A DNA stretch of 64,000 nt from Leifsonia sp. Root4 (GCF_001425085.1 NZ_LMDN01000003.1:156583-220582), one strand, 5' to 3'; shown: positions 40,948-52,204, counted from the stretch's first letter. Numbers and translations are program-made. The notes: generated by a model not told the origin, from the sequence alone.

Positions 40948-42750
40948 GTGGCCCGAACAACCCGATCGAACAGGGCACGCGTCTTCAGCGCCGCCGTGAT
41001 GCTGTGCGTGCTCCTCAGCGTCTTCGTCGTACGGCTCGTCGACATCCAGGTGGTACGCGCCGATGAGTTGAACGCCGCGGCGCTCGACCGACGCTCGAGC
41101 ACAACGCCGATCCTCGGTGCGCGCGGGGACATCGTCGATGCGAACGGCGTCGTGTTGGCTGGCAGCGTCGAGCGCTACAACATCATCGTCTCGCCGAAGC
41201 AGGCCGTGCTGGCCTCGCGCGAGGGGATCAAGGAATCCGACCCCGAGATCGATGCGAAGTCGCGAGCCGTGCTCTCCGCCGAATCCGATCAGCTCGGCGC
41301 GGCCATCGGCCTGCCGACTGGCGCCGTGCTGGCCGTCATCGACGCCGCCATCGCCGAAGACCCGGACTCCGACTTCGCCTATGTCGCCAAGCTGGTCGAC
41401 ACGCGGGTGTTCCGCACGGTCGACGAGCTCGACATCCCGTGGCAATACGCGCAGTCTCAGCCCGCACGCACCTACCCGAACGGCGCCGTCGCCGGCAACC
41501 TCGTCGGATTCGTCGGGGCGGAGGGAGAGGCGCAGGCCGGCCTTGAACTCGGCCAGGACAGCTGCCTCGCCGGCGTGAACGGCGAAGAAGCCTACGAAAC
41601 GGGAGCCGACTACGTGCGGCTGCCCGATACGACGCACGTCATCTCCGAGGCGAAGCAGGGCGGAACGCTCGAGTTGACGATCGACTCCGATCTGCAGTGG
41701 TTCGTGCAGCAGGCACTCGCCGAGCAGGCCCAGGCCACCGGTGCCGCGTGGGGAACGGCGATCGTGCAGGAGGTCAAGACCGGCAAGCTGCTCGCCGTCG
41801 CCGACTACCCCTCCGTCGACCCGAACAACGTCGACGGCACCGAGGACGGGGACCGCGGTTCCCGCGCATTCGCCGCGTCGTACGAGCCGGGATCGACGTT
41901 CAAGGCGCTCACCTCCGCGACCGTCATCGACGCCGGCCAGGCCGATCCGCTTGCCCAGGTCGTCGCGCCCTACCGCATCATTTTCCCCAACGGTGCCGAT
42001 GTCAACGACTCCTCGTTCCACGGCGACGACCGCCTCACGATGACCGGCGTGATGATCGACTCCTCCAACACCGGCATGTCGCAGTTCGGCGAGCGGGTCA
42101 GCGACGAGGTCCGCTACGAGTCGATGAAGAAGTTCGGCCTCGGACGCGAGAGCGAGGTCGCATTCCCCTCCGAGGACTCCGGCGACCTGAACGGCGACGG
42201 ACCGTCGACGTGGGACAACCAGACGAAGTACGCGACGATGTTCGGCCAGGGCCTGACAACGACGGCGATCCAGCTGGCCAGCGTCTACCAGACCATCGCC
42301 AACAACGGCGTGCGCCTGCCCGTCCAACTCGTCAATGGCTGCACTCAGTCGGACGGCTCCGTCGTCGGTCAGCCGGAGACCGCCGGCACGCAGGTCGTCT
42401 CCCCGGCGGCCGCCCGTGCGACATCGGACATGCTCGAGATGGTCTACAAGCAGGGCTGGCTCGCCGACCAGTGGAACGTGCCCGGCTACCGCGTCGGGGC
42501 CAAGACGGGAACCGCCCAGATGCCGGACGGCAACGGCGGATACTCGAAGGGCTACCTCGTCTCCATCGCAGGATATGCGCCGGCCGATGATGCGCGCTAC
42601 GTGGTTTCGGTAAGCTTGGCAGACCCGGTGAACATGAACACCTCTGCCGCGCCTGCTCCTGTCTTCCAACAGATCATGAGTCAGGTGCTGAAGAAGTACC
42701 GGGTCGTTCCATCCGGCGCCCCGGCGCCCGAGTTACCAGCAAACTGGTGA
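40948..42750 (+). CDS. ftsI: Septal peptidoglycan transpeptidase FtsI (class B PBP)
   Basis: A 600-residue penicillin-binding protein from GTG 40948. It has an N-terminal membrane anchor (about 12-32), a dimerisation/pedestal domain (55-240) and a transpeptidase domain (about 250-590). The three active-site motifs are intact: STFK in EPGSTFKALT (about residue 315), SSN in DSSNTGM and KTGT in GAKTGTAQ. It crosslinks septal peptidoglycan together with FtsW. It has no C-terminal PASTA repeats. It follows ftsL by 48 bases and precedes murE by 13. Confidence 0.95.
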   Translation: MARTTRSNRARVFSAAVMLCVLLSVFVVRLVDIQVVRADELNAAALDRRSSTTPILGARGDIVDANGVVLAGSVERYNIIVSPKQAVLASREGIKESDPEIDAKSRAVLSAESDQLGAAIGLPTGAVLAVIDAAIAEDPDSDFAYVAKLVDTRVFRTVDELDIPWQYAQSQPARTYPNGAVAGNLVGFVGAEGEAQAGLELGQDSCLAGVNGEEAYETGADYVRLPDTTHVISEAKQGGTLELTIDSDLQWFVQQALAEQAQATGAAWGTAIVQEVKTGKLLAVADYPSVDPNNVDGTEDGDRGSRAFAASYEPGSTFKALTSATVIDAGQADPLAQVVAPYRIIFPNGADVNDSSFHGDDRLTMTGVMIDSSNTGMSQFGERVSDEVRYESMKKFGLGRESEVAFPSEDSGDLNGDGPSTWDNQTKYATMFGQGLTTTAIQLASVYQTIANNGVRLPVQLVNGCTQSDGSVVGQPETAGTQVVSPAAARATSDMLEMVYKQGWLADQWNVPGYRVGAKTGTAQMPDGNGGYSKGYLVSIAGYAPADDARYVVSVSLADPVNMNTSAAPAPVFQQIMSQVLKKYRVVPSGAPAPELPANW

Positions 42751-42763
42751 GAAAGAGGGCCAA

Positions 42764-44302
42764 GTGACCGGACCCACGGCGCTCCGCCCGCAGCACCCCG
42801 TTTCACGATCCCTGTCTGGATTGGTCGACACCTTCGACCTCCACGTGCAGGGCGATATCGACGGAGTCGAGCTCAGCGGCGTCAGCCTGAGCACGACGAC
42901 GGTGCAGCCAGGAGATCTTTATGTCGGCGTTCCAGGGCGCAATGCCCACGGCGCTGGATTTGCCGAAGCGGCGGCTCGTGCCGGCGCTGTCGCGGTACTG
43001 ACCGACGAGGCCGGTGCGAGTCTCGCAGCGGCATCCGGTCTTCCTGTGCTGGTCACCCCCGACGCCCGCGCGGCGCTGGGTGATGTGGCCGCCTGGATCT
43101 ACCGCACGGCAGACAACCCGGCGACCCTGTTCGCCGTCACCGGCACGAACGGCAAGACCAGCGTCGTGTACGTGCTCTACGCGATCCTCAGCCAGCTCGG
43201 CGTCGTCGCAGGCCTCACCTCGACGGCCGAGCGCCGCATCGGTGATGTCGCGGTGACCAGCAACCTCACCACGCCGGAGGCCAGCGAGTTGCACGCACTG
43301 TTGGCGCGCATGCGCGAGGCGGAGGTGCGTGCCGTCGGCGTCGAGGTCTCTGCCCAGGCGCTCAGCAGGCACCGCGTCGACGGACTCGTCTTCGACATCG
43401 CCGGCTTCACGAACCTCAGCCACGACCACCTCGACGACTACGGCGACCTCGAGGAGTACTTCCAGGCCAAGCTCGAGCTGTTCCAGCCCGACCGCAGCCG
43501 CCGTGGGGTCGTCACGGTCGACACCGAGTGGGGCGCGAAGCTCGCGCAGCAGTCCCGCATCCCCGTGACCACCCTCAGCACGGTCGCCGGTCAGAACGCC
43601 GACTGGCGCATGACCGTGCTCGAGGAACACGCGACCTTCACCCGCTTCGCCCTGGAGGGCCCGGAGGGCCGCCGTCTCGAGACCACGCTGCCACTGCTCG
43701 GCTGGTTCATGGCGGCGAACGCGGCACTGGCCATCGTCATGTTGGTCGAGTCGGGCTTCGACCTCGACGCGATCGCCCACGCGCTCGACCGCGACGGCGG
43801 CATCGACGTGTACATCCCCGGCCGTACCGAGCGTGTCTCCGGCGATCACGGCCCGACCGTCTACATCGACTACGGCCACACGCCGGACGCGTTCCTCAAC
43901 GCCCTCGACGCGATCCGGCGCACGACGGCCGGCCGCGTGGTCATGGTGTTCGGCGCCGACGGCGACCGCGACACCACCAAGCGAGCCGACATGGGGGCGA
44001 TCGCCGCCCGTGGGGCCGATGCCGTCGTGATCACCGATTTCCACCCGCGTTTCGAAGATCCTGCCGCCATTCGGCAGGCCCTGCTCGACGGCGCGCGCGC
44101 CGCTGTGCCGGATGCGGAGCTTTATGAAATACCCGACCCGCGTGCCGCCTTCCGTGCGGCCCTCGCCCTCGCAGGCGACGGTGACGCCGTGCTCTACGCC
44201 GGCCCGGGCCACGAGGACTACCAGGAGGTTGCCGGCGTGAAGCTGCCCTACTCTGCCCGCGACGACGCCCGCCAGGCCCTCAGAGAGGCCGGGTGGCTGT
44301 GA
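42764..44302 (+). CDS. murE: UDP-MurNAc-L-Ala-D-Glu third-residue ligase MurE
   Basis: A 512-residue Mur ligase from GTG 42764. ATP-binding TGTNGKTSVVYVLYA is near residue 128, followed by TTPEASELHALLARM, SHDHLDDYGD, and the C-terminal domain (GADGDRDTTKR). It adds the third stem-peptide amino acid. The motif that reads DNPR in diaminopimelate-adding enzymes reads FHPR here (residues 426-429, 44039-44050), so the added diamino acid may not be meso-diaminopimelate. That would fit the B-type walls of Microbacteriaceae but is not proven by sequence. The stop overlaps murF by one base. Confidence 0.93.
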   Translation: MTGPTALRPQHPVSRSLSGLVDTFDLHVQGDIDGVELSGVSLSTTTVQPGDLYVGVPGRNAHGAGFAEAAARAGAVAVLTDEAGASLAAASGLPVLVTPDARAALGDVAAWIYRTADNPATLFAVTGTNGKTSVVYVLYAILSQLGVVAGLTSTAERRIGDVAVTSNLTTPEASELHALLARMREAEVRAVGVEVSAQALSRHRVDGLVFDIAGFTNLSHDHLDDYGDLEEYFQAKLELFQPDRSRRGVVTVDTEWGAKLAQQSRIPVTTLSTVAGQNADWRMTVLEEHATFTRFALEGPEGRRLETTLPLLGWFMAANAALAIVMLVESGFDLDAIAHALDRDGGIDVYIPGRTERVSGDHGPTVYIDYGHTPDAFLNALDAIRRTTAGRVVMVFGADGDRDTTKRADMGAIAARGADAVVITDFHPRFEDPAAIRQALLDGARAAVPDAELYEIPDPRAAFRAALALAGDGDAVLYAGPGHEDYQEVAGVKLPYSARDDARQALREAGWL

Positions 44303-45708
44303 TGATCGCCATGACCATCGCCGAGATCGCGGCCGCGACGGACGCACAGCTGCTGCGCACCCCGGACGCCGGCCTCGTCATCACCGGCCTCACCCACACC
44401 GACTCCCGCGATGTCACGCCGGGCGACGTCTTCGTCTGCAAGCCGGGCGAGTTCACCGACGGGCACCTCTTCGCCCCGGCTGCCGCCGAGGCCGGTGCCG
44501 TGCTCCTCATCGTCGAGCGCGAACTCGACATCGACGTGCCGCAGCTTCTCGTCGACGACGCCGTCATCGCACTCGGCGCCTTCGCGACCGAGCTCGTCTC
44601 CCGGGTGCGCGCACTCGGCACGCTCAAGATCGTTGCCGTGACCGGCAGCAACGGCAAGACGACGACGAAGAACCTGCTGCGCACGATCCTCAGCGCCGTC
44701 GGCCCGACCATCGCACCGCGTGCCTCATTCAACAACGAGGTCGGCGCACCGCTGACAATGCTCGAACTCACCGAGGACACCGAGTTCCTGGTGGCCGAGA
44801 TGGGCGCGAGCGGCATCGGCGAGATCGCCAGGCTCATCGCCATGGCCAAGCCGGACATCGGCATCGTCTTGAACGTCGGTCTCGCCCACGCCGGCGAGTT
44901 CGGCGGCATCGAGTCCACCGTCATCGCCAAGACCGAGATGGTCAGCGAGCTCACCACGGATGACGTGGCCGTGCTGAACGCCGACGATCCCCGCGTCGCC
45001 GGCATGGCCGCATCCACCGCAGCACCCATCGTGTGGTTCGGCCTCGGGCCCAACGCGGCCGTCCGTGCCAGCGAGGTGCGCTCGGATGCCGGCGGAACCG
45101 CATTCGTCCTGACGCTCGCCAACGGCGAGAGCCGCCCGGTGCGCTTCCGCGTGCTCGGCGAACACCACGTGATGAACGCGCTGGCCGCAGCGGCCGCCGC
45201 GGAAGCGACCGGTGTCGGCATCGACGACATCGTGACCGCGCTGGAGAGCGTCGAGCTCGCCGAACGCTGGCGCATGCAGGTGCTCGGCGGACGTGACGGC
45301 GTCACGATCATCAACGACGCGTACAACGCGAGCCCCGACTCGATGGCAGCGGCGCTCAAGACGCTCGCCCAGATCCGCACCCCAGGCCAGCGCACCATCG
45401 CCGTGCTCGGCGAGATGAGCGAGCTGGGGGAGTTCTCCGGTGAGGAGCATGACCGCATCGGTCTCCTCGCCGTTCGCCTGAACATCTCGCAGCTTCTCGT
45501 CGTCGGCCAGAACGCGCGCCGCATGCACATCAGCACCATCAACGAGGGCTCCTGGGACGGCGAATCGAGCATTGTCGACACGCCCGACGAGGCGTTCGCA
45601 CTGCTCGAAAAGGCCATCCAGCCGGGCGATCTGGTGCTGGTGAAATCATCGAACTCGGCAGCTCTGCGCTTCTTGGGCGATCGACTGGGAGAATTGTTCT
45701 CGTGGTAG
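44302..45708 (+). CDS. murF: UDP-MurNAc-tripeptide-D-Ala-D-Ala ligase MurF
   Basis: A 468-residue ligase starting [19 protein letters not shown]. The P-loop is [16 protein letters not shown] (about 111-126), followed by [28 protein letters not shown] and the [11 protein letters not shown] substrate motif. It adds D-Ala-D-Ala to complete the pentapeptide. ATG 44302 is on the last base of the murE stop (TGATG). GTG 44293 and ATG 44311 are alternatives. It overlaps mraY by seven bases. The ddl gene for its substrate is not in the window. Confidence 0.95.
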   Translation: MIAMTIAEIAAATDAQLLRTPDAGLVITGLTHTDSRDVTPGDVFVCKPGEFTDGHLFAPAAAEAGAVLLIVERELDIDVPQLLVDDAVIALGAFATELVSRVRALGTLKIVAVTGSNGKTTTKNLLRTILSAVGPTIAPRASFNNEVGAPLTMLELTEDTEFLVAEMGASGIGEIARLIAMAKPDIGIVLNVGLAHAGEFGGIESTVIAKTEMVSELTTDDVAVLNADDPRVAGMAASTAAPIVWFGLGPNAAVRASEVRSDAGGTAFVLTLANGESRPVRFRVLGEHHVMNALAAAAAAEATGVGIDDIVTALESVELAERWRMQVLGGRDGVTIINDAYNASPDSMAAALKTLAQIRTPGQRTIAVLGEMSELGEFSGEEHDRIGLLAVRLNISQLLVVGQNARRMHISTINEGSWDGESSIVDTPDEAFALLEKAIQPGDLVLVKSSNSAALRFLGDRLGELFSW

Positions 45709-46799
45709 CCCTGCTCACCGCCGGCGGCTTGTCGCTCGCGTTCACCCTGTTCCTCACGCCGCTGTTCATCAAGCTGTTCCACAAGCTGCAGTGGGGGCAG
45801 TTCATCCGCGACGACGGACCCCAGACCCACCACTCCAAGCGGGGCACGGCCACGATGGGTGGACTCGTCGTCATCGTCGGCGTGCTCGTGGCGTACTTCG
45901 TGGCGACCTGGGTCAGCCAGGAGCCGCCGACGCCGTCGGGCCTGCTCGTGCTGTTCATGATGGTCGGCCTCGGCGTCGTCGGATTCATCGACGATCTGCT
46001 GAAGACCCGCAAGCAGCAGAGCCTCGGCCTCGGCGGCTGGGCCAAGATCCTCGGGCAGGTGATCGTGGCCGGCACCTTCGCGGTGCTCTCGCTGCAGTTC
46101 CCGAACGCGCAGGGCGTCACGCCGGCATCCACGCACATCTCGTTCATCCGCGATCTGCCGATCGACTTCATGGCGCTCGGCGTTGTCGTCGGTCTCGGAG
46201 CCTTCGTGGTCTGGATCTGCCTGATCGTCGCGGCGACCTCCAACGCCGTGAACGTCACCGATGGCCTTGACGGCCTCGCGACGGGAGCATCGATCCTCTC
46301 GATCGGCGCCTTCGTCGTCATCGGCTTCTGGCAGTTCAACCAGAGCTGCTTCGGCGCCGGGCTCGACGAGGGCGACGCCTACCGCTGCTACGACGTGCGC
46401 GACCCGCTCGACCTCGCCATCGTGGCCGCGGCCATCACCGGCGCCCTGATCGGCTTCCTCTGGTGGAACACCTCACCCGCACAGATCTTCATGGGTGACA
46501 CCGGATCGCTCGCCCTCGGTGGAGCACTGGCCGCTTTCGCCATCCTCAGCCACACCGAGCTGCTTCTCGTGCTGATCGGTGGCCTGTTCGTGATCGAGAC
46601 CGGCTCCGTCATCGTGCAACGCGCCTACTTCAAGATCACCAAGGGCAAGCGCATCTTCCTGATGAGCCCGATCCATCACCACTTCGAGCTCAAGGGCTGG
46701 GCGGAAGTGACCGTGGTCGTGCGGTTCTGGATCATCGGCGGCCTGCTGGTGGCTGCCGGCGTCGGCACCTTCTACCTCGAATGGATCTCTCGCACGTGA
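45702..46799 (+). CDS. mraY: Phospho-MurNAc-pentapeptide transferase MraY
   Basis: A 365-residue integral membrane enzyme with about ten helices from GTG 45702. Family motifs are [17 protein letters not shown] (about 39-55), FIDDLLK (catalytic Asp pair), [13 protein letters not shown], and [13 protein letters not shown] near the C-terminus. It transfers phospho-MurNAc-pentapeptide to undecaprenyl phosphate, making lipid I. It overlaps murF by seven bases and murD by four, so expression is tightly coupled. Confidence 0.97.
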   Translation: MVALLTAGGLSLAFTLFLTPLFIKLFHKLQWGQFIRDDGPQTHHSKRGTATMGGLVVIVGVLVAYFVATWVSQEPPTPSGLLVLFMMVGLGVVGFIDDLLKTRKQQSLGLGGWAKILGQVIVAGTFAVLSLQFPNAQGVTPASTHISFIRDLPIDFMALGVVVGLGAFVVWICLIVAATSNAVNVTDGLDGLATGASILSIGAFVVIGFWQFNQSCFGAGLDEGDAYRCYDVRDPLDLAIVAAAITGALIGFLWWNTSPAQIFMGDTGSLALGGALAAFAILSHTELLLVLIGGLFVIETGSVIVQRAYFKITKGKRIFLMSPIHHHFELKGWAEVTVVVRFWIIGGLLVAAGVGTFYLEWISRT

Positions 46800-48313
46800 C
46801 ACGCTTGGACACACTCACCAGCTGGAACGCCGACTGGCGTGACCTCAAGGTGGCCGTGCTCGGTCTCGGCGTCACGGGTTTCGCCGTTGCCGACACGCTC
46901 GCCGAGCTGGGCGCCGATGTGCTCGTCGTGGCATCCGCTGCCGACGACGACAGGGCCCGTCTGCTCGAGGTGATCGGCGCGCGTCTGCTCCAGCACGATC
47001 TCAGCACGGTGCCGGATGGGCTGGAGGACTTCGGTGCGGAGCTGCTGATCGCCTCGCCCGGCTTCCATCCCGACCACCTCGTGTTGGAGTGGGCGGCGGA
47101 GCGCGGCATCGCCATCTGGGGCGACATCGAACTCGCCTGGCGCCTGCGCGACAAGGTGCCGATGGCATCCGGCGAGCCGGCTCCGTGGATCCTCGTCACC
47201 GGCACCAATGGCAAGACCACGACGACGCAGCTCACCGCGACGTTCTTGGCCGAGGCCGGCCGTCGGGTCGCTCCGTGCGGCAACATCGGTGTTCCCGTTC
47301 TCGACGCCATCCGTGACCCGCAGGGTTGGGATGCGCTCGTCGTCGAACTCTCCAGCTACCAGCTCCACCACATCAAGCGGGAGGGCGCCGGCTCGCTGGA
47401 GCCGCTCGCGAGCGTGTGCCTGAACATCGCGGACGACCACCTCGACTGGCACGGCAGCGCGGAGGCGTACCGTGCGGCCAAGGCCACCGTGTACGCCAAC
47501 ACGCTCGTCGCCTGCGTCTACAACAAGGCCGACGCCGCGACCGAGGAGATGGTGCGTGATGCGGATGTCGCCGACGGCGCCCGCGCGATCGGCTTCGACC
47601 TGGGGGCTCCAGGCCCGAGCGACTTCGGCATCGTCGATGGCATTCTCTGCGACAGGGCGTTCCTCGACGACCGCCACCACAGTGCGATCGAACTGACGAC
47701 GATCGCCGCCCTCGCCGCGCGCGGCCTCGACTCGCCGCACATCGTCGCGAACATCCTCGCGGCCAGCGCCCTCGCCAGGGCCGCAGGCATCGAGGTCGCC
47801 GCCATCACGCGTGCGCTCGGCCACTTCGAGCTCGACGCCCACCGCATCCAGACCGTCGCCGTCGCCGACGGCATCCGCTGGATCGACGACTCCAAGGCCA
47901 CCAACCCGCACGCGGCGCTCGCCTCGCTCAAGGCGAACGATTCTGTCGTGTGGATCGTCGGGGGACTGCTCAAGGGTGTCGACGTCGACGATCTCGTGCG
48001 CAGCCAGGCGGAGCGCCTCCGCGCCGCCGTGATCATCGGTGTCGACCGCAGCGCCCTGCGCGAGGCATTCGCGCGACACGCCCCCCAACTGCCGGTGTTC
48101 GAGGTCGACGCGACCGACACTGGAGAGGTCATGCCGAGGGCGGTGCGACTGGCCGCGACGGTCGCGGTACCCGGGGACGCCGTTCTCCTGGCACCAGCGG
48201 CGGCATCGATGGACCAGTTCGCCGACTATGCGGAACGTGGCGAATTGTTCGCCGGCGCGGTACGAGAATTTCTGGGAGGTGGGGCGGATGAGCAATCCGC
48301 CTCGGGTCACTAG
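46796..48313 (+). CDS. murD: UDP-MurNAc-L-Ala-D-Glu ligase MurD
   Basis: A 505-residue Mur ligase. The nucleotide-binding [18 protein letters not shown] lies near residue 137, preceded by [20 protein letters not shown] and followed by [22 protein letters not shown] and [14 protein letters not shown]. It adds D-Glu to UDP-MurNAc-L-Ala. GTG 46796 overlaps the mraY stop (GTGA); ATG 46781 is also possible. Its last 26 bases overlap the start of ftsW in another frame. Slightly longer than E. coli MurD (438), as usual in this group. Confidence 0.95.
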   Translation: MTRLDTLTSWNADWRDLKVAVLGLGVTGFAVADTLAELGADVLVVASAADDDRARLLEVIGARLLQHDLSTVPDGLEDFGAELLIASPGFHPDHLVLEWAAERGIAIWGDIELAWRLRDKVPMASGEPAPWILVTGTNGKTTTTQLTATFLAEAGRRVAPCGNIGVPVLDAIRDPQGWDALVVELSSYQLHHIKREGAGSLEPLASVCLNIADDHLDWHGSAEAYRAAKATVYANTLVACVYNKADAATEEMVRDADVADGARAIGFDLGAPGPSDFGIVDGILCDRAFLDDRHHSAIELTTIAALAARGLDSPHIVANILAASALARAAGIEVAAITRALGHFELDAHRIQTVAVADGIRWIDDSKATNPHAALASLKANDSVVWIVGGLLKGVDVDDLVRSQAERLRAAVIIGVDRSALREAFARHAPQLPVFEVDATDTGEVMPRAVRLAATVAVPGDAVLLAPAAASMDQFADYAERGELFAGAVREFLGGGADEQSASGH

Positions 48314-49598
48314 CAGGCCCCAGGCAGGCGCGGAGGGTTCTGCCCAGGACCCATCGGCCCGCGCCGCCTTGGCCCGCATCTCGTCGTCGCGCATTTCCTT
48401 GGGGCGTGTGTTCCGCGCGGAGGGCACGAACTTCTACCTCCTGCTCGGCACCACCGTCTTCCTCGTCGGCTTCGGGCTCGTCATGGTGCTCTCCTCCTCA
48501 TCCGTGGAGTCATACCTCGAGAACCAGGGCTTCTTCGGCAGCTTCCTGAAGCAGAGCGCCTTCGCGCTGTTCGGCATCCCGATGATGCTCCTCGTGAGCC
48601 GGCTGCCGATCTCGTTCTGGAAGTGGATCGCGCCGTTCGCGATGATCGGATCGTCCTTCCTGCAGGCACTCGTCGTCTTCACGCCGCTGGGCGTCGAGGT
48701 CGGCGGCAACAAGAACTGGATCGACCTGGGCTTCGTGCAGTTCCAGCCGTCCGAGCTGATCAAGGTGTCGCTCGTGATCTGGCTCGGCCTCATCGTCAGC
48801 CGCAAGGAAGACCTGCTGGACGACTGGAAGCAGGGCCTGGCCCCGATCCTCATCACGAGCGGTGCGGCGATCGGCCTCGTCCTGCTCGGCGATGACCTCG
48901 GCACCACCTTCGTGCTGGCGGCCATGCTGATGGGTGGCCTGTTCTTCGCGGGGGTTCGGCTGCGCATGCTCGGCATGCTGGTGCTCGCCGGTGGGGTGCT
49001 CTTCGGCATCATGGCGGTGACGAGCCCGAGCAGGGTCACGCGCCTCATGACCTTCGCGGGCGGCTGCGAAGACGTCGCCAAGCAGATGAACGAGTGCTGG
49101 CAGAGCACGCACGGCGACTTCGCACTGGCCAACGGCGGCATCCTCGGTGCCGGGCTCGGCAACTCGAAGGCGAAGTGGTCGTGGCTTCCTGCCGCGCACA
49201 ACGACTACATCTTCGCCATCATCGGCGAGGAACTCGGACTGCTGGGTGCCATCGTGGTGCTGCTGCTCTTCGTCGTGCTCGCCATCGCCTTCGTGCGCAT
49301 CATGAACTCCAGCGACGACACCTTCATCCGCGTCGCGACCGCCACGACCATGTCGTGGATGATCGGCCAGGCGTTCATGAACATGGGCATCGTGCTCGGC
49401 GTGTTCCCCGTCTTCGGCGTTCCCCTCCCGCTGATATCGGCGGGTGGAACCGCCCTGCTGACCACCCTGATCGGCATCGGCATCGTGCTCTCCTTCGCCA
49501 GGCACATGCCGGAGGAGCGCGAAGCCCTCGGCATCCCGGCCAGGCGCGGGCTGCTCGGCGCCCGCCGCCCATCATCCAGACCACATGAGAGTTCCTGA
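48288..49598 (+). CDS. ftsW: Septal glycan polymerase FtsW
   Basis: A 436-residue SEDS protein. ATG 48288 is chosen because GGGAGGTGGGG stands just upstream, giving a 26-base overlap with murD. About ten membrane helices occur after a 45-residue cytoplasmic start. Motifs are GGNKNWIDLGFVQFQPSELIK (active-site region), GNSKAKWSWLPAAHNDYIFA, IGEELGLLGA and PLPLISAGGTALLTTLIGIG. It polymerises lipid II with FtsI at the septum. murG starts on the next base after its stop. Confidence 0.95.
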   Translation: MSNPPRVTSRPQAGAEGSAQDPSARAALARISSSRISLGRVFRAEGTNFYLLLGTTVFLVGFGLVMVLSSSSVESYLENQGFFGSFLKQSAFALFGIPMMLLVSRLPISFWKWIAPFAMIGSSFLQALVVFTPLGVEVGGNKNWIDLGFVQFQPSELIKVSLVIWLGLIVSRKEDLLDDWKQGLAPILITSGAAIGLVLLGDDLGTTFVLAAMLMGGLFFAGVRLRMLGMLVLAGGVLFGIMAVTSPSRVTRLMTFAGGCEDVAKQMNECWQSTHGDFALANGGILGAGLGNSKAKWSWLPAAHNDYIFAIIGEELGLLGAIVVLLLFVVLAIAFVRIMNSSDDTFIRVATATTMSWMIGQAFMNMGIVLGVFPVFGVPLPLISAGGTALLTTLIGIGIVLSFARHMPEEREALGIPARRGLLGARRPSSRPHESS

Positions 49599-50708
49599 GT
49601 GACCCGCTATCTTCTCGCCGGTGGAGGCACCGCCGGCCACGTGAATCCCCTCCTCGCCGTTGCGGATGCCATCCGCGCCGCAGAGCCGGACGCCGAGGTC
49701 ATCGTGCTCGGCACGGCTGAAGGGTTGGAATCCCGGCTCGTGCCCGCGCGCGGCTACGAACTCGTCACCATCCCGAAGCTGCCGTTCCCACGCCGACCGA
49801 GCATGAGCGCGCTGCGTTTCCCCGGCCGGCTCCGCAGCACGGTTCGCCGGGTGCAGGCTTTGATCGCCGAGCGCGGCGTCGACGTCGTCGTCGGTTTCGG
49901 CGGCTACGTCTCGACACCGGCCTACCTTGCTGCCAAGCGTGCCGGCATCCCCGTCGTCATCCACGAGGCCAATGCGAGGCCCGGACTCGCCAACAAGCTC
50001 GGCGCACGGTCGACACCCTTCGTCGGCGTTGCCTTCCACGGCACGCCGATCCGCAACGCGCGCTTCGTCGGGATGCCGCTCCGCCCCGAGATCGAAACGC
50101 TTGACCGCGCGGCGGCCCGAGCCGATGCCCTGCGCTTCTTCGGTCTCGACGAGCTGAGGCCGGTGCTGCTCGTGACGGGCGGATCGCTCGGCGCGCGACG
50201 GATCAACGCCACGGTGCACGCCAGTGCCCAGCAGATCGTGGATGCCGGCTGGCAGATCCTGCACATCACGGGTGACAAGGCCGAGATCACCGATCCCGGC
50301 ATCGCGGGCTACACGCTGCTCGCCTACTGCGACCGCATGGATCTGGCTCTCGCCGCCGCCGACTTCGCAGTCTCCCGGGCCGGAGCGGCGACGGTGAGCG
50401 AGCTGACCGCGCTCGGTCTGCCCGCCGTCTTCGTGCCATACCCTGTCGGCAACGGCGAGCAGCGTTTCAATGCCGCTGCCGATGTCGCGGCCGGCGGGGC
50501 ACTCCTCGTCGACGACGCGGAGTTCCTGCCCGACTGGGTGGCCGGCACGCTGCTGCCGGTGCTCGCCGACCGCGCCGAGATTCAGGCGATGGCCGGGCGG
50601 GCGGCATCCGTCGGCGTCACAGACGGTTCGGCCAGGATGCTCGCACTGATCCGCGAGTCTCGGGCCGGCCGTGGTGGCGCGCACGAGATCCCCACCGGGG
50701 GCGCGTAA
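49599..50708 (+). CDS. murG: UDP-GlcNAc transferase MurG (lipid II synthase)
   Basis: A 369-residue glycosyltransferase from GTG 49599, directly after ftsW. The N-terminal Gly-rich loop LLAGGGTAGHVNPLLAVADA, GFGGYVSTPAYLAAKRAGIP, HEANARPGLANK and the C-terminal VSRAGAATVSELTALGLPAV and PVGNGEQRFNA motifs are standard. It adds GlcNAc to lipid I on the inner membrane face to make lipid II. A 64-base gap containing TTTTTGACGTAATGAGAGG separates it from murC, possibly with a weak promoter. Confidence 0.96.
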   Translation: MTRYLLAGGGTAGHVNPLLAVADAIRAAEPDAEVIVLGTAEGLESRLVPARGYELVTIPKLPFPRRPSMSALRFPGRLRSTVRRVQALIAERGVDVVVGFGGYVSTPAYLAAKRAGIPVVIHEANARPGLANKLGARSTPFVGVAFHGTPIRNARFVGMPLRPEIETLDRAAARADALRFFGLDELRPVLLVTGGSLGARRINATVHASAQQIVDAGWQILHITGDKAEITDPGIAGYTLLAYCDRMDLALAAADFAVSRAGAATVSELTALGLPAVFVPYPVGNGEQRFNAAADVAAGGALLVDDAEFLPDWVAGTLLPVLADRAEIQAMAGRAASVGVTDGSARMLALIRESRAGRGGAHEIPTGGA

Positions 50709-50772
50709 CCTTGTCGCCGTGCGCGAGCACCGTGAACCAGATTCTTTTTGACGTAATGAGAGGCTCTCAGCC

Positions 50773-52185
50773 GTGACTATCAAGCCCGACCTCAGCATCA
50801 CCGTTCCCGCCGAGTTGGGTGCTGTGCACTTCGTCGGCATCGGCGGCTCCGGCATGAGCGGCATCGCGCGTCTCTTCCTCGGCTCCGGCTACACGGTGAG
50901 CGGCTCCGATGTGCGCGACAGCGCCAACATCGCCGCGCTGCGCGAACTGGGCGCGACGATCACCGTCGGACACGACGCGGCCAATGTCGGCGACGCCGAC
51001 ACGCTCATCGTCACCGGTGCGCTCTGGCAGGACAACCCCGAGTACGTCCTCGCGCTGGAGCGCGGTCTCCCCGTGCTGCACCGCTCGCAGGCCCTGGCAT
51101 GGCTCGTGCAGAAGCACCGCCTCGTCGCCGTCGCCGGTGCACATGGCAAGACGACCTCGACGGGCATGATCGTCACCGGCCTGCTCGGCATCGGGGCCGA
51201 CCCGAGCTTCGTCAACGGCGGCGTCATCGACACGCTGGGCGTGAGCTCGGCTCGCGGTGAGAGCGAGCTCTTCGTCGTCGAGGCCGACGAATCGGACGGA
51301 TCGTTCCTGCTCTATGACACGGCCGTCGCGCTGATCACGAACGTCGACCCTGACCACCTCGACCACTACGGCTCGCTCGAGGCCTTCCACGACGCCTTTG
51401 TGTCGTTCTCGGCGGCGGCGAGTGAGCTCGTGGTCGTGTCGTCGGATGACGCCGGCGCCGTCGGCGTCACAGCCAAGCTCCGCGCGAGCCACCCGGACAA
51501 GCGCGTGATCACCTTCGGTCAGGCCGAGGATGCCACCGTGCGCGTGCACTCGGTCGACACCGACGGGCCCGTCGCGTTCAGCGTGAGCTGGCAGAGCGAG
51601 GACTACCGCGCCCAGCTGCGCATTCCCGGCCTCCACAACGCCATCAACGCGGCCGGCGCGTTCGCCGTGCTCGTCGGCCTCGGCTTCGAGCCCGCAGCCT
51701 CCCTCGCGGCCATCGCCGAGTTCGGCGGAACCGAGCGCCGCTTCCAGCTGCACGGCACCGTCGGCGGCGTGAGCGTCTACGACGACTACGCCCACCACCC
51801 GACCGAGGTCGCTGCCGCCCTCTCGGCCGCCCGCACCGTCGTCGGCAATGGCCGCATCATCGCCGTGCACCAGCCCCACCTCTACAGCCGCACCCGCCTC
51901 TTCGCGAAGGAGTTCGCCGAGGTGCTCGAGACCTATGCCGACGAGACGGTCGTGCTCGACGTGTACGGCGCCCGCGAAGACCCGGAGCCCGGTGTCACCG
52001 GTGCTCTCGTCTCCGAGCGCTTCACCGACGCCTCCCACGTTGCCTTCGTGCCGGACTGGCAGGCGGCCGCAGACCACACCGCAGAGATCTCCCGCGACGG
52101 CGACTTCGTGATCACCCTCGGCTGTGGCGATGTCTACCGCATCGTTCCACAGCTGCTCGAGGCGTTGCAGCGCACGAGGGCCTGA
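50773..52185 (+). CDS. murC: UDP-N-acetylmuramate-L-alanine ligase MurC
   Basis: A 470-residue ligase from GTG 50773 with GAGAGG upstream. It has the N-terminal Rossmann [22 protein letters not shown] loop [17 protein letters not shown] (about 116-132), [20 protein letters not shown] and [11 protein letters not shown] (about residue 337). It adds the first stem-peptide amino acid to UDP-MurNAc, normally L-Ala; in B-type walls this can be Gly or Ser, which sequence alone does not settle. ftsQ starts 19 bases after the stop. Confidence 0.96.
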   Translation: MTIKPDLSITVPAELGAVHFVGIGGSGMSGIARLFLGSGYTVSGSDVRDSANIAALRELGATITVGHDAANVGDADTLIVTGALWQDNPEYVLALERGLPVLHRSQALAWLVQKHRLVAVAGAHGKTTSTGMIVTGLLGIGADPSFVNGGVIDTLGVSSARGESELFVVEADESDGSFLLYDTAVALITNVDPDHLDHYGSLEAFHDAFVSFSAAASELVVVSSDDAGAVGVTAKLRASHPDKRVITFGQAEDATVRVHSVDTDGPVAFSVSWQSEDYRAQLRIPGLHNAINAAGAFAVLVGLGFEPAASLAAIAEFGGTERRFQLHGTVGGVSVYDDYAHHPTEVAAALSAARTVVGNGRIIAVHQPHLYSRTRLFAKEFAEVLETYADETVVLDVYGAREDPEPGVTGALVSERFTDASHVAFVPDWQAAADHTAEISRDGDFVITLGCGDVYRIVPQLLEALQRTRA

Positions 52186-52204
52186 CGGGCGCCACGCGAT
52201 CAGC

